A DNA stretch of 41,429 nucleotides, taken from NCBI GenBank assembly GCA_002238705.1, contig MPMW01000010.1, positions 1 to 41,429 of the forward strand, in the 5' to 3' direction. Shown piece after piece: positions 18,888 through 27,599 of this stretch; position 1 is the first letter of the stretch, and each line of letters begins with the position of its first letter. Source of the DNA: Acidobacteria bacterium bin61. GTDB taxonomy: Bacteria > Acidobacteriota > Vicinamibacteria > Marinacidobacterales > Marinacidobacteraceae. Below the pieces are notes generated by a model. It made no database searches. It saw only the letters and a list, made by a program, of their open reading frames with translations, and was not told the DNA's origin. A program made the translations under genes and the position numbers.

Positions 18888-19970
18888 TCATCGCAGCTTC
18901 AGGGTGGTGAGGGTGGCGAGCGCGCAGAGAACGGCCAGAATCCAGAACCGCACGCTCACCTGCGTTTCCTTCCAGCCGGCAAGTTCGAAGTGATGGTGGA
19001 GCGGCGCCATCCTGAAGAGCCGGCGGCCGGTGAGCTTGAAGCTGGCGACCTGCAGGATCACCGACGCACCCTCCAGCACGAACACGCCACCGACGATCAC
19101 GAGCAGAATCTCCTGCCGGATCAGGAGCGCCTGCATCCCGATCCCCGCCCCGAGGGCGAGCGATCCCACATCGCCCATGAAGACGCGCGCGGGATGCGCG
19201 TTGAACCACAAGAACCCGAGCGCGGCCCCCGTGATTGCCGCCCCGAAGATGGTGACCTCGGAGGCGCCCGGGACGTAGAGGATGTCGAGATACGCCGAGA
19301 ACTCGGCATGCCCCGAAAGGTAGGTGAGCGCGGTGTACACCGCCGCGGCCACCACCACGCAGCCCGCCGCGAGCCCATCGAGCCCGTCGGTGAGGTTGAC
19401 CGTGTTCGAGGACGCGACAAGCACCAGCATGGCCGCGGGTACGAAGAGCAGCCCAAGTTCGGGCTGGAATTCCTTGAAGAAAGGGAACACCACGCGGGTG
19501 GTGAACTCGCCGCCACCGGCGTACCAGAGAAGAAAACCGCCTACCAACAACCCGAGCAAGAACTGAACACCGAATTTCGCGCGGACACTAAGTCCGATGC
19601 CGTCCGCGCGCCTTAACTTTTTCCAATCGTCAACGAAGCCCAGCGTTCCGTAGCCGGCCATGGTGAGCACGGCTACCCAGACGAGGACGTTGCCCAGATC
19701 GGCCCAGAGCAGGGTGGAAAGGATCACCGTCCCGAGGATCAGGACCCCGCCCATCGTCGGAGTGCCGGCCTTGTGGTGATGCGCCGGACCGTCCGCGCGG
19801 ATCCGCTCGCCCACCCGAAGCCGGGAGAGGCGGGAGATCACGAACGGTCCGAGCCCGAGCGAAAGAACGATCGCCGTCGCGGCCGCCGCCGCGGTGCGGA
19901 CGGAGACGTAGCGGAAGACATTGAGGGCGCTGATCTCGTCCGCAAGCGAAAAGAGCAGGTCGCCGAGCAT
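18888..19970 (-). CDS. mraY: phospho-MurNAc-pentapeptide transferase MraY
   Basis: 360-aa integral membrane enzyme that makes lipid I from undecaprenyl phosphate. Ten hydrophobic segments are discernible. Signature loops: DGPAHHHKAGTPTMGGVLIL, YGTLGFVDDWKKLRR with the paired Asp residues, NTVNLTDGLDGLAAGC, WFNAHPARVFMGDVGSLALG, and C-terminal RLFRMAPLHHHFELAGWKET, all canonical. ATG at 19970 shares its A with the murF stop (TGATG). Confidence 0.97.
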   Translation of the reverse strand: MLGDLLFSLADEISALNVFRYVSVRTAAAAATAIVLSLGLGPFVISRLSRLRVGERIRADGPAHHHKAGTPTMGGVLILGTVILSTLLWADLGNVLVWVAVLTMAGYGTLGFVDDWKKLRRADGIGLSVRAKFGVQFLLGLLVGGFLLWYAGGGEFTTRVVFPFFKEFQPELGLLFVPAAMLVLVASSNTVNLTDGLDGLAAGCVVVAAAVYTALTYLSGHAEFSAYLDILYVPGASEVTIFGAAITGAALGFLWFNAHPARVFMGDVGSLALGAGIGMQALLIRQEILLVIVGGVFVLEGASVILQVASFKLTGRRLFRMAPLHHHFELAGWKETQVSVRFWILAVLCALATLTTLKLR

Positions 19971-21370
19971 CAGGCGTCTCCCCCGCTTTCTGCGCCGTCG
20001 CCGGTGGGGGCCTCCAGCCGGCGGAGCGCCGCGTCAAGCCCGACGGCCCGGGAGGCCTTGAACAGCACCAGATCGCCGGAACGGAGGACTCCCTCCAGAA
20101 GCGCCGCCGCTTCGTCCGGATCGGCCGCGAGCGCGGTTTCGGCCCCGGCGGCGGCGGCCGCGTCGGCAAGCGTCCCTCCCAGCGCGCCCACTCCAACGAT
20201 GAGATCCAGGGGCAACCGGCCTGCCAGTTGTCCGCAGGCGCGATGGAGCGGCTCGGCGTCCTCGCCGAGTTCCCTCATGTCGCCGACCACCACGATCCGC
20301 CGTCCGGCGGGAAGGGCCGCAAACTCCGAGAGCACGGCGCGCAGCGCCCGCGGGCTGGAGTTGTACGTCTCGTCGAGCGCCAGCGCGCCCCCGCGGAGCC
20401 GCACCCGCGTTCCCCGGCCCGGAAGCGGCGCCAGCGCCGCCACCCCCCGGGCCGCCCGCTCGATCGGAACGTCGAGGACAGCCGCCGCGGCCAGCCCGGC
20501 CAGCACGTTGCCCGCGTTGTGACGGCCCTCAAGACCGCACGTCACCGACACCGCCGGCCCGCCGAACGCAGTGACCTCGAAGACGAGGCCGGAGGGACGC
20601 GCCGCGTAGTCCGTCCCCCGGACATCGACTCCTGCGGAAAAGCCGTAGGTCACGCACCGCCCCGAGAAACGGTCCGCCTGGGCCCGAACGAGTTCGTCAT
20701 CGGCGTTCACGACCGCGGTCGCGCTACGGGGCAGGGCCTCGAACAGTTCACCCTTGGCCGCGGCGATCGCCGCGACCGAGCCGAAGAACTCCAGGTGGGC
20801 CTCGGCGATGGTCGTCAGGACGCCGCAGTCGGGAACCGCGATCTCGGTGAGGGTCCGGATCTCGCCCGGAGCCGACATCCCGAGTTCCACGACCCCCACT
20901 TCTTCGTCCTCGCGGGCGAGCAGCGAAAGAGGAAGTCCCCACTGGTTGTTCAGATTCCCGCGGGACCGGAAGACGGAACGGGTGGCGCCGATTGCGGCGG
21001 CCGCCGCTTCCTTGGTGGTCGTCTTCCCGAGACTTCCGGTGATCGCGACGATCCGAGCGCCGCTCTTGAGCCGCTCTTCCCGGGCAAGCGCTCCGAGCGC
21101 CTCCGTGGGATCGGAGACCCGGATGAGGAATCGGTCGGGCGCCTCCTCGGACAGACTTGCGTATTCGCTCGCAACGACCGCGCCGGGCGCACCGCGCCGG
21201 AACGCGTCGGCAACGAATGCGTGGCCATCGAAACGCGGTCCCCGGATCGCGAAGAAGAGATCACCCGGTGCGAGCGTCCGCGAGTCGATGGAGACCCCGG
21301 TCGCCACCCCGGCCGCACCTTCGAGGGCGCCCCCCATGACGCGGGCCACCGCTTCGCCGTCGAGTCTCAT
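19970..21370 (-). CDS. murF: UDP-MurNAc-tripeptide--D-Ala-D-Ala ligase MurF
   Basis: 466 aa. Adds D-Ala-D-Ala to the tripeptide precursor. N-terminal domain with VSIDSRTLAPGDLFFAIRG; ATP loop AITGSLGKTTTKEAAAAAIG (Leu in place of the usual Asn); NNQWGLPLSLL, VELGMSAPGEIRTLTEIAVP, which are MurF-specific; C-terminal DETYNSSPRALRAVLSEFAA and VVVGDMRELGEDAEPLH. ATG 21370 overlaps the murE stop by four nt. Confidence 0.96.
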   Translation of the reverse strand: MRLDGEAVARVMGGALEGAAGVATGVSIDSRTLAPGDLFFAIRGPRFDGHAFVADAFRRGAPGAVVASEYASLSEEAPDRFLIRVSDPTEALGALAREERLKSGARIVAITGSLGKTTTKEAAAAAIGATRSVFRSRGNLNNQWGLPLSLLAREDEEVGVVELGMSAPGEIRTLTEIAVPDCGVLTTIAEAHLEFFGSVAAIAAAKGELFEALPRSATAVVNADDELVRAQADRFSGRCVTYGFSAGVDVRGTDYAARPSGLVFEVTAFGGPAVSVTCGLEGRHNAGNVLAGLAAAAVLDVPIERAARGVAALAPLPGRGTRVRLRGGALALDETYNSSPRALRAVLSEFAALPAGRRIVVVGDMRELGEDAEPLHRACGQLAGRLPLDLIVGVGALGGTLADAAAAAGAETALAADPDEAAALLEGVLRSGDLVLFKASRAVGLDAALRRLEAPTGDGAESGGDA

Positions 21371-22952
21371 GAGAGCGAGGCCTCCAGGGCGCCGGCCACG
21401 ACCTGCCGGTCGTCGAACGGGATGCGCGTGTCCCCGAGTTGTTGGTGGGTCTCGTGGCCCTTGCCGGCGACCAGCACGACGTCCCGCGGTCCGGCCACCG
21501 CCACCGCCTCCTCGATCGCGCGCCGGCGATCCGGCTCGGCAAGGACCTCAGCGCCAAGCGCCGGGTTCTCCGCCCCCACCCGGATCTCGGCGATGATCGC
21601 ACTTGGCTCCTCTCCGCGGGGGTTGTCCGAGGTCAGGATGACCCGGTCGGCAAGCCGGGCCGCGGCGTCTCCCATGAGCGGCCGATTCCCCCGGTCCCGT
21701 TCGCCACCGCAACCGAAGACCACGTGCAGCCGGCCGTCGCCCACGAGGCAGCGGGCGGCCGCCAGGGCGTGGGCCAGCGCGTCCGGAGTGTGGGCGTAAT
21801 CGACCAGAACCGCCGGCTCTCGCTCTCTCCGGCGGCTTCCCCGCCGCGCTCCGATCCGCTCCATGCGGCCGGGAGGCGGGGAGACGGACGAAAGCACCGT
21901 GGCGGCTCGCGCGCCGTCGAAGCCGAGCGCCGTGAGCGCGCCCCACGCCGCCGCCAGGTTCAGGCCGCTGAAGTGCCCGAGCATGGGGCTGGAGATTTCG
22001 AGAGATGCCGCCGGACCGTCCAGCGCCACCCGCGTGCCCTCCAGGTCGGAGCGGATCGCCCCCAGGCGAACCGTCGCGCCGGGATCGGAGCCGAAGCTCA
22101 CGATCTTCAGGTCGGGACGCAGTTCCTGAAGCTCAGCCGCGAGCCGGACGCCGAAGGGATCGTCCCACCCGATGACCGCGGTCCCGTCCGGACGGAGCAG
22201 GTCCGTGAAGAGTTCCCGCTTCGCCTCGAAATAGGCGTCGAAGTCCCGGTGAAAATCGAGATGGTCGCGGGTGAGGTTGGTGAAGACCGCCACCTCGAAA
22301 ACCGTCCCTCGGAGCCTTCCCTGCCGGAGGCCGTGCGAGGAGCATTCGACCGCGCCGAAACGGCACCCGGCGGCAAGGGCGGCAGCCAGCAGGGACTGGA
22401 ACTCGGGAGCCTCCCGGGTGGTGAGGCCCGCCGCGCCGGGTTCGAGGAGGCGGCCGCCTGCACACGCCCGGTGCGCCACGGTTCCGGAGTAGAGGCTTCC
22501 GGAGGTTTCTTGCGCGAGGAACGCGTCGAGCAGCCAGGCGACGGTGGTCTTTCCGTTCGTCCCGGTCACTCCCGCGAGCCGCATCGCTTCCGAGGGACGG
22601 CCGTGGAACGCGGCCGCTACCGGTCCGGCGGCGCGGCGGCAGTCGTGAACTCGCGCGAAAGTGATCTCCGGACTCGGCAGCGGCTTCTCCACGAGCACGG
22701 CGGCCGCCCCCGCGGGCGCCGCCCGCCGCCCGCAAGCCCGCCGCCCGCCCCGGCGGCGCCCGCCGCCGGCACGAAGTCGTGCCCGTCGAAACGGTCGCCG
22801 GGGACGGCGATGAAGAGGCTCCCGGGTTCGACCGCCCGCGAATCGCAAGTGACTCCGCGAATCTGCCGGTCACCGGCGCCGGCCGACAGTTCCGCTGCCA
22901 GACTCTCGAGAAGATCTCCAAGCCGGCAGGAGCGGGCGTCCGGGGCGGTCAT
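21367..22952 (-). CDS. murE: UDP-MurNAc-tripeptide synthetase MurE (frame broken by scar)
   Basis: Adds meso-diaminopimelate to UDP-MurNAc-L-Ala-D-Glu. The true N-terminus is at ATG 22952 (overlapping the ftsI stop) with GVTCDSRAVEPGSLFIAVPG and DRFDGHDFVP; the rest is in another frame from about 22700 onward (AAVLVEKPLPSPEITF, GVTGTNGKTTVAWLLDAFL, FTNLTRDHLDFHRDFDAYFE). The DNPRGEEP motif marks a meso-DAP-adding enzyme. The frame break lies in a GC-only block at about 22702-22770; removing 3n+2 nt (about 35 or 38) restores one protein of roughly 515 aa. Since murE is essential and everything else is conserved, an assembly error is more likely than a pseudogene. Confidence 0.92.
22702..22770. 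repeat. GC-core duplication scar in murE (frameshift)
   Basis: GCCCGCCGCC occurs at 22721 and 22758, with flanks CGCAAG and GGCACGAAG that look like decayed and intact versions of one sequence. The whole block is G/C apart from two bases. Direct alignment gives a 37-nt offset, but frame restoration needs 3n+2, so one small indel is also present in the degraded copies. Confidence 0.7.
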
Positions 22953-25332
22953 CGCGGGCGGCTCTCGTGGCTTCCCGGGGAGGGTTCCCGGGGGGATGGA
23001 GTTCCGGTCTGGTCATCCCCGGTCGCGCCACCCTCCGGCGCGGCCGCGTCTCCCGGAGATCCGGGCGCCTCCGGCGGGAAGGATTCTGGGACCTCGGATT
23101 CGACGGGCCGCTCCCGGGAACCGGGAAAATCTCCCGTGAACCCGACACCTTGCCCACCCACCGTCACGCCTGGCCCTGACGGTTGACGGGCGGCGGCTCC
23201 GGCAATCAGGGTCGTCTCGGGGATCGTCGGATCCGGGGTTTGCGCCGTCCTCAACTGCGAAGCCACCAGGTCACGCGCCGGAACCTCGGCTCCCGCCGGG
23301 ACCGTCCGGTCCCCGGAGGCCGCCGCGATCCGCGCGGATCGCCTCGCGACGAACTGCCGGGTCCTCCGGCGGGAGCTGACCAGGCGCTCCGTTCCCCATC
23401 CCGTCCTCCGGTGGCGCCAGAGCACCCGATCGGCGATCCTGCCGAAGACTGCTGCCGCATTCGCCCCGCTGTGGTTGGGCCTTTGGACGTTGAGGATGAC
23501 CACCCCGGTGAAGAGCGGATTCCGGGCGGGCGCGAAGCCGGCGAAGGAGGCGGCGTAGTCCGTCTCCGAGTAGCCGCCCGGCGTCGCTTTCTGGGCGGTG
23601 CCGGTCTTCCCCGCGATCGTGAACCCGTCCACCGCCGCATTGCCGCCGGTTCCCTGCTGGACGACCCCGACGAGAAGCTGGCCGATCCTGGCCGCCGTCA
23701 TCGGGCTTACGACCCGCAGCCCCTCCTCGGACGGCTGGGCCTCTCCGCCGACCCCGCGAATCCGGCGGAGCGGGAGGGGGGGGCCCCCCGCCCGCGCGGG
23801 GGCGGCGCCCCCGCCGCGGCCGGCTGGGCCCCCCCGCCGCCCCCGCGAATCAGGCGGAGCGGCAGGCGGACTCCTCCGGCCGCGATGGTGTTCACTCCCT
23901 GAGCGAGTTGAACCGGGGTGACCGCGATCCCCTGCCCGAAGGAAACGGTGGCGAGCCGGATCGGCCGCCAGACACCCATTCCCGGCACGATCCCGCGACT
24001 CTCGCCGCCGAAAGGCAACCCGGTGGGGTCTCCAAACCCGAAGGCGCCCAGATACCCGCGGAGGGTTTCCGAACCGAGGCGCTCGGCGACCTGCAGGGTG
24101 CCGATGTTGGAGGAGCGCTGGATGACACCCGCAAAGGTGAGGGGCCCGAGCGGCTTCCAGTCACGGACGATCCGTCTCCCGATTCGGTACCGGCCCTCGA
24201 AAGTGTCGAACTCCTCGTCCTCGTCCGTTACACCCTCTTCCAACGCGGCCGCCGCGGTAAAGATCTTGAATACCGATCCCGGTTCGTAGGGATCCGTGAT
24301 GCTCCGGTTGGCCAGCGTCGCCGGCGGAAAATCGCGCGCCCGGTTGGGATCGAAGGAGGGCGCGTTGGCCATGGCCAGGACTTCGCCGGTCTGCGGCTCC
24401 ACCAGGATGACCGCCCCCGAGGTCGCCGGAACCTCGGCGACGGCGCGCTCGAGTTCCTCTTCGGCAACGGCCTGCAGGTAGGAATCGATCGTCAGCTCGA
24501 CGTCGGCACCGGGCCGCGATTCTCGCACCACCCGGCTCTCCCGCTCCGTTCGCCGGCCGTCGGTCCAGACGGTGCGCCGTCCGGGTTCTCCGCGCAGGAC
24601 CCCGTCGAGGGCGAACTCGATACCGCCCAGGCCGTCGCCATCGGCCCCGATAAAGCCCAGCACGTGGGCCCCGAGTTCGCGGCCGGGATAGAAGCGGCCG
24701 AACTCCTCGATGGTCCCGACGGGGAAACCGGTCTCCATGGCGCACGCGACCTGTTCCGCGGTGGCCTTGCGCTTGAGCCAGGAAAAGCGCGAGGCCCGCC
24801 GCAGCCGGCGTTCGACCAACTCGGTGGGAACTTCGAGACACGCCGAGAGACGGCTGGCCGCGGCCGGAATCGTGGCCGCGGAGTAGTCGGGTGGGACCGC
24901 GTACACCGAGTCCACCGCGACGGTCAACGCCAGCGGCCTTCCGTTTCGGTCGTAGATTCGCCCCCGGAACGGCGGGATCGTGAGTTCGTGATGGTGCTGG
25001 CTGTCGGCGCGCCGAACCATGGTTTCGTGGTCCAGGAGCTGGATCTGGACCAGTTGGCCGAGGATCAGGGCCCCCCAGACACCAATCAGAACCACCCCCA
25101 CCATCACTCGCCGCCGCAGTCCCGCCCTGCCTCCGTCTTCCGGCGATCCCGTACGGCCGGGCGGCCGCGCCGTCTCGGGCGCCACGGCCGGGGCGCGTTC
25201 ACGCCGGCGCTTCGGTCCTGGCGAGGGTCCCCGCGACACCGACTTGAGCAAGGGGGCCGGCAGATCGGGGAACAGGCTGTTCGGAGGGGGCTTCCAGCCG
25301 CCCGAGCCCGTCTTCCTTCGCCCGGGGCTCAT
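22949..25332 (-). CDS. ftsI: divisome transpeptidase FtsI/PBP3 (frame broken by scar)
   Basis: Class B penicillin-binding protein that crosslinks septal peptidoglycan. ATG at 25332 overlaps the intended ftsL stop (ATGA). Basic Pro-rich cytoplasmic tail, one membrane segment near residues 75-95 (VGVVLIGVWGALILGQLV), PBP dimer domain with FRGRIYDRNGRPLALTV, then the transpeptidase: SVFK in EPGSVFKIF, SSN in QRSSNIGT, and KTG in IAGKTGTAQK. The KTG part is in a different frame, from about 23730 down to 22949. Removing the 89-nt duplication at 23732-23820 joins the two parts into 765 codons. After the catalytic domain there is a Pro-rich tail of about 170 residues with no recognisable PASTA domain. 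Confidence 0.93.
23732..23863. repeat. GC-core duplication scar in ftsI (89 nt, frameshift)
   Basis: A 43-nt segment starting CGGCTGGGCC at 23732 recurs at 23821 with five differences, most of them T or A changed to C in the right copy. The intervening sequence is almost only G and C. The 89-nt offset is 3n+2, which is precisely the shift between the two ftsI frames. Confidence 0.9.
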
Positions 25333-25800
25333 CGCGTCTCCGAACTCCCGGGACCCGCGCGGGGACGCGCCGGGCCGTCGCGGCCCTCGAGAATGACCCC
25401 CTCCCCGCGGGGCTCGGCGCGTCGCGGCCCCCCGGGGCCCCGCGGGGGGCCGCGCGGGGCCGTCGCGCCCCTGGAGAATGCCCCGCTCTCCGGCGGGCTC
25501 GAGTCCGTAGGTCTCGCGGGCGAGCCGCTCGACGGAGCGCGGGTGGGTGAGTTCGCCCAGTTCGAGCCGGTAGCGCTCGATGTCCTTTTCGAGCTGGTCC
25601 CGCTCGAGACGCAGCTCCTCGACGCGGTAACCGAGCCGAATGGCCTCAAGGTGCGGCCAGGTCGCGGCAACCGCCGCCGTCAACGCAAAGATCCCGATCA
25701 CGAGATAGAGCAGCAGTTGCGCGTACCGCTTGCGGTCGAGCTTCCGGTGCAGCCACTGGTTGTCCGGGCGGTAGGTGACCTCGAAGCGCTCCGGAGTCAT
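25329..25800 (-). CDS. ftsL: cell division protein FtsL (3' end broken by scar)
   Basis: Small bitopic divisome protein. ATG 25800 overlaps the rsmH stop (ATGA). Cytoplasmic residues 1-28, membrane segment about 29-48 (LLLYLVIGIFALTAAVAATW), then a periplasmic coiled coil (RVEELRLERDQLEKDIERYR) and the conserved LTHPRSVERLARETYGLEPA. The final segment EGRDGPARP is present twice in two frames, around an 85-nt duplication at 25374-25458. With it removed, the gene is 129 codons, normal for FtsL, and ends at TGA 25329-25331, overlapping the ftsI start by four nt. As given, the frame runs on into ftsI and mimics a fusion. Confidence 0.88.
25374..25501. repeat. GC-core duplication scar at the ftsL 3' end (85 nt, frameshift)
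   Basis: Left copy 25374-25416 and right copy 25459-25501 share GCCGTCGCG, GAGAATG and GGGCTCG at a constant 85-nt offset. The bases between are almost pure G/C. The 3n+1 offset is exactly what separates the ftsL body frame from the frame ending at the expected stop. Confidence 0.9.
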
Positions 25801-26729
25801 CGGCTGGTTGCCTCATCGCGAACCGGTTCCGGTTCGGTTGCTGTAGTGCGGCGCAGGATCCGCAGGCAGGCACTCCGGGACCGGCGGTTCGCGCTGGCCT
25901 CGTCTTCGTCGGGACGAATGGGCCGCCGCGTTCCCAGCTCGAATTCGGATTGGGCCGCGAGCCGGCGGAAGGTGTGCTTGACGGGACGGTCTTCGCCGGA
26001 GTGGTAGGAGATCACCACCAGGGCCCCTCCCTGCCGAAGCCGCGCGGGCGCCTGGTGGAGCGCGGCGGCGAGCGTCTGAGGCTCGCGGTTCACCGCCGAG
26101 CGAACCGCGAGAAAGGTTCGGGTAGCGGGGTCGATCCGTCCGCGGCGCGGTCCGACGGCGGCGATCACGGCGGCGCGCAGGTCTCCGGTGGTCGAGAGCG
26201 GCCGGCGCGCTGCGATGCGCCGCGCAATGGCGCGGGACCGCCGTTCTCCGATCCCGAAGAGCAGATCGGCGATCTCCCGCTCGTCGAGTCGATCCAGCAA
26301 CTCGGCCGCCGTCTCGCCCGAGCCGGGGTCGTAGCGCATGTCCAGCGGGCCGTCATGCCGGAGCGCAAAACCGCGTCCCGGTGTTTCGAGCTGGGGGCTC
26401 GAGAGTCCGAGGTCGATGAGGATGCCGTCCACCCGGTCCCAACCAACCTTGTCGAGAGCCGACCCGATCTCGGCGAAATCGGCCTCCAGGAAGCGAAAGC
26501 GGGGCTCCCGCGCGGCGAGCGCGGCCGCCGCCGGCGCCGCCTCCGGATCCTTGTCGAGACCGAGGACGAGCGCGCCGGGATCGGCGTCCAGAATGGCCTT
26601 CGTGTGCCCGCCGCGCCCGAACGTGCAGTCGAGGTATCGCCCGCCCGAGCGGGGAGCGAGCCAGCGCACCACGGTGTCCCGCAGGACGGGCAGGTGCACG
26701 GGCGGCTCCGGCGCCGGCGTCGCGGTCAT
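25797..26729 (-). CDS. rsmH: 16S rRNA (cytosine-1402-N4)-methyltransferase RsmH
   Basis: Methylates C1402 of 16S rRNA in the decoding centre. Start chosen at ATG 26729 (MTATPAPEPPVHLPVLRDTV), giving 310 aa, the family length; an ATG at 26825 would add 32 unusual residues but lie just 18 nt after mraZ, so it remains possible. SAM-binding YLDCTFGRGGHTKAILDA and LGLDKDPEA; GILIDLGLSSPQLETPGRGF; SAVNREPQTLAAAL; and ISYHSGEDRPVKHTF, where most homologues read ISFHSLEDRIVK. Stop overlaps ftsL. Confidence 0.95.
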   Translation of the reverse strand: MTATPAPEPPVHLPVLRDTVVRWLAPRSGGRYLDCTFGRGGHTKAILDADPGALVLGLDKDPEAAPAAAALAAREPRFRFLEADFAEIGSALDKVGWDRVDGILIDLGLSSPQLETPGRGFALRHDGPLDMRYDPGSGETAAELLDRLDEREIADLLFGIGERRSRAIARRIAARRPLSTTGDLRAAVIAAVGPRRGRIDPATRTFLAVRSAVNREPQTLAAALHQAPARLRQGGALVVISYHSGEDRPVKHTFRRLAAQSEFELGTRRPIRPDEDEASANRRSRSACLRILRRTTATEPEPVRDEATSR

Positions 26730-26843
26730 TTCAGGACGGTTCCGAAAGGAGAACTTCGCCCGGAAGGATCCGAGCGGAAACCGGCCCGGCCCCGGACGGG
26801 GAGCGGGGGAGAGCTGAGCGAACATGCCTGCCGGAATCCAGAG

Positions 26844-27284
26844 TCAGATTCCCTCCTGCGCCAGGAGCGCCAGGTCGTGTTCGGTGAGCGGATCGGCGTC
26901 GACGCGCGCGAGCAGGGTCTCGTGATCCCACGCCTCGAGGTAGCGGCCCTGCCCGAGGACGTCCACCTTGCCCACGGTGTTCGCGCGGGTGCGCAGGTGC
27001 TGGGGGAGCAGAAGCCGGTTCTGCGCGTCCAGTTCGGCGACCTGTCCGTAAAAGTTGGTCGTCTGACGGAACTTCCGCCGTACCGGATCGAGTTCGCCCC
27101 GGCTCTTCATGCGGGACTCGATCTCCTCCCAGACCGGCATCGGGTAGATCGAGACGCACCGCCCGCCGTCGAGGCTGGTGATGAAAACCTGGGTGCCGAA
27201 CTGCTTCAGCGTCTCGAGAAAAGCGGCCGGAACCTTCAACCTCCCCTTTGCGTCAACGGTGGCGGGGTGATTGCCGCGAAGCAC
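26844..27284 (-). CDS. mraZ: transcriptional regulator MraZ
   Basis: 146 aa, GTG start at 27284. Two AbrB-like half-domains with the paired DxxxR motifs, VDAKGRLKVPAAF and LDAQNRLLLPQHL. MraZ forms ring-shaped oligomers that bind tandem repeats in the dcw promoter and repress or modulate the cluster. It is the first gene of the operon, and a strikingly periodic run of such repeats lies 96-160 nt upstream, so autoregulation is expected. There is no good Shine-Dalgarno in front of the GTG. Confidence 0.95.
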   Translation of the reverse strand: MLRGNHPATVDAKGRLKVPAAFLETLKQFGTQVFITSLDGGRCVSIYPMPVWEEIESRMKSRGELDPVRRKFRQTTNFYGQVAELDAQNRLLLPQHLRTRANTVGKVDVLGQGRYLEAWDHETLLARVDADPLTEHDLALLAQEGI

Positions 27285-27379
27285 GAGATCTGAGAGGGCG
27301 GGGAGCGGGGGGTGACGGTCTCCCGGCCCACTCGGGGACCTGACGGTGCACTGGATTGCCGAATGAGTGGGGAGTGGTT

Positions 27380-27444
27380 CCTATTTTTACCACTTTCAAC
27401 CACAAATAGCCACCTCCAAGACTTCCCGTTCCACCCCTACCCAC
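27380..27444 (-). promoter_or_regulatory. MraZ-box array upstream of mraZ
   Basis: On the mraZ strand GTGG occurs at plus positions 27413-27410, 27403-27400 and 27393-27390, exactly 10 bp apart, followed by a degenerate TAGG at 27383-27380. A second pair, at 27444-27441 and 27434-27431, is also spaced 10 bp. Known MraZ operators are GTGG(G)-type repeats at 10-bp spacing, and one unit here reads AAAGTGG as in Mollicutes boxes. Helical-phase spacing fits binding by the MraZ ring. Confidence 0.75.
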
Positions 27445-27493
27445 CCGGACCCCGAAAACGACCAGGAGCGCCGGTCTTCAGAACAGCACCACG

Positions 27494-27557
27494 GCTTGGA
27501 ACGCCGGCTTCAGCCGGCACCCGCTGCGCGAGAGCGCAGCGGAATGGACCACGCCAA
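27494..27557 (+). repeat. two-hairpin intergenic repeat, copy 2
   Basis: Hairpin A: GCCGGC 27503-27508, loop TTCA, GCCGGC 27513-27518. Hairpin B: CCGCTGCG 27521-27528, loop CGAGAG, CGCAGCGG 27535-27542. Preceded by GGCTTGGAAC and followed by a CCACGCCA tail shared with the ftsZ-pgeF spacer. Compared with copy 1, three base pairs of stem B differ on both sides and remain paired, while the loop is identical. Confidence 0.7.
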
Positions 27558-27599
27558 CCTCCAGCACACCCCCATGCCTTGAAACGCCGCTCCAGAGCT

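Larger units (their letters stand above)
27285..27599 (-). promoter_or_regulatory. dcw promoter region between ychF and mraZ
   Basis: A 315-nt gap without a gene. It contains the MraZ-type box array (27380-27444) and a copy of the two-hairpin repeat (27494-27542) on the ychF side, which may terminate ychF transcription. It is locally AT-rich at 27380-27410 (runs of T), unusual for this window, as expected of a promoter. I cannot place -35 and -10 elements with confidence. Confidence 0.6.

Noticed and set aside
23707..25800. Natural FtsL-FtsI fusion of 697 aa
   Set aside because: The junction is an 85-nt decayed duplication; without it both genes have normal ends and a four-nt overlap.
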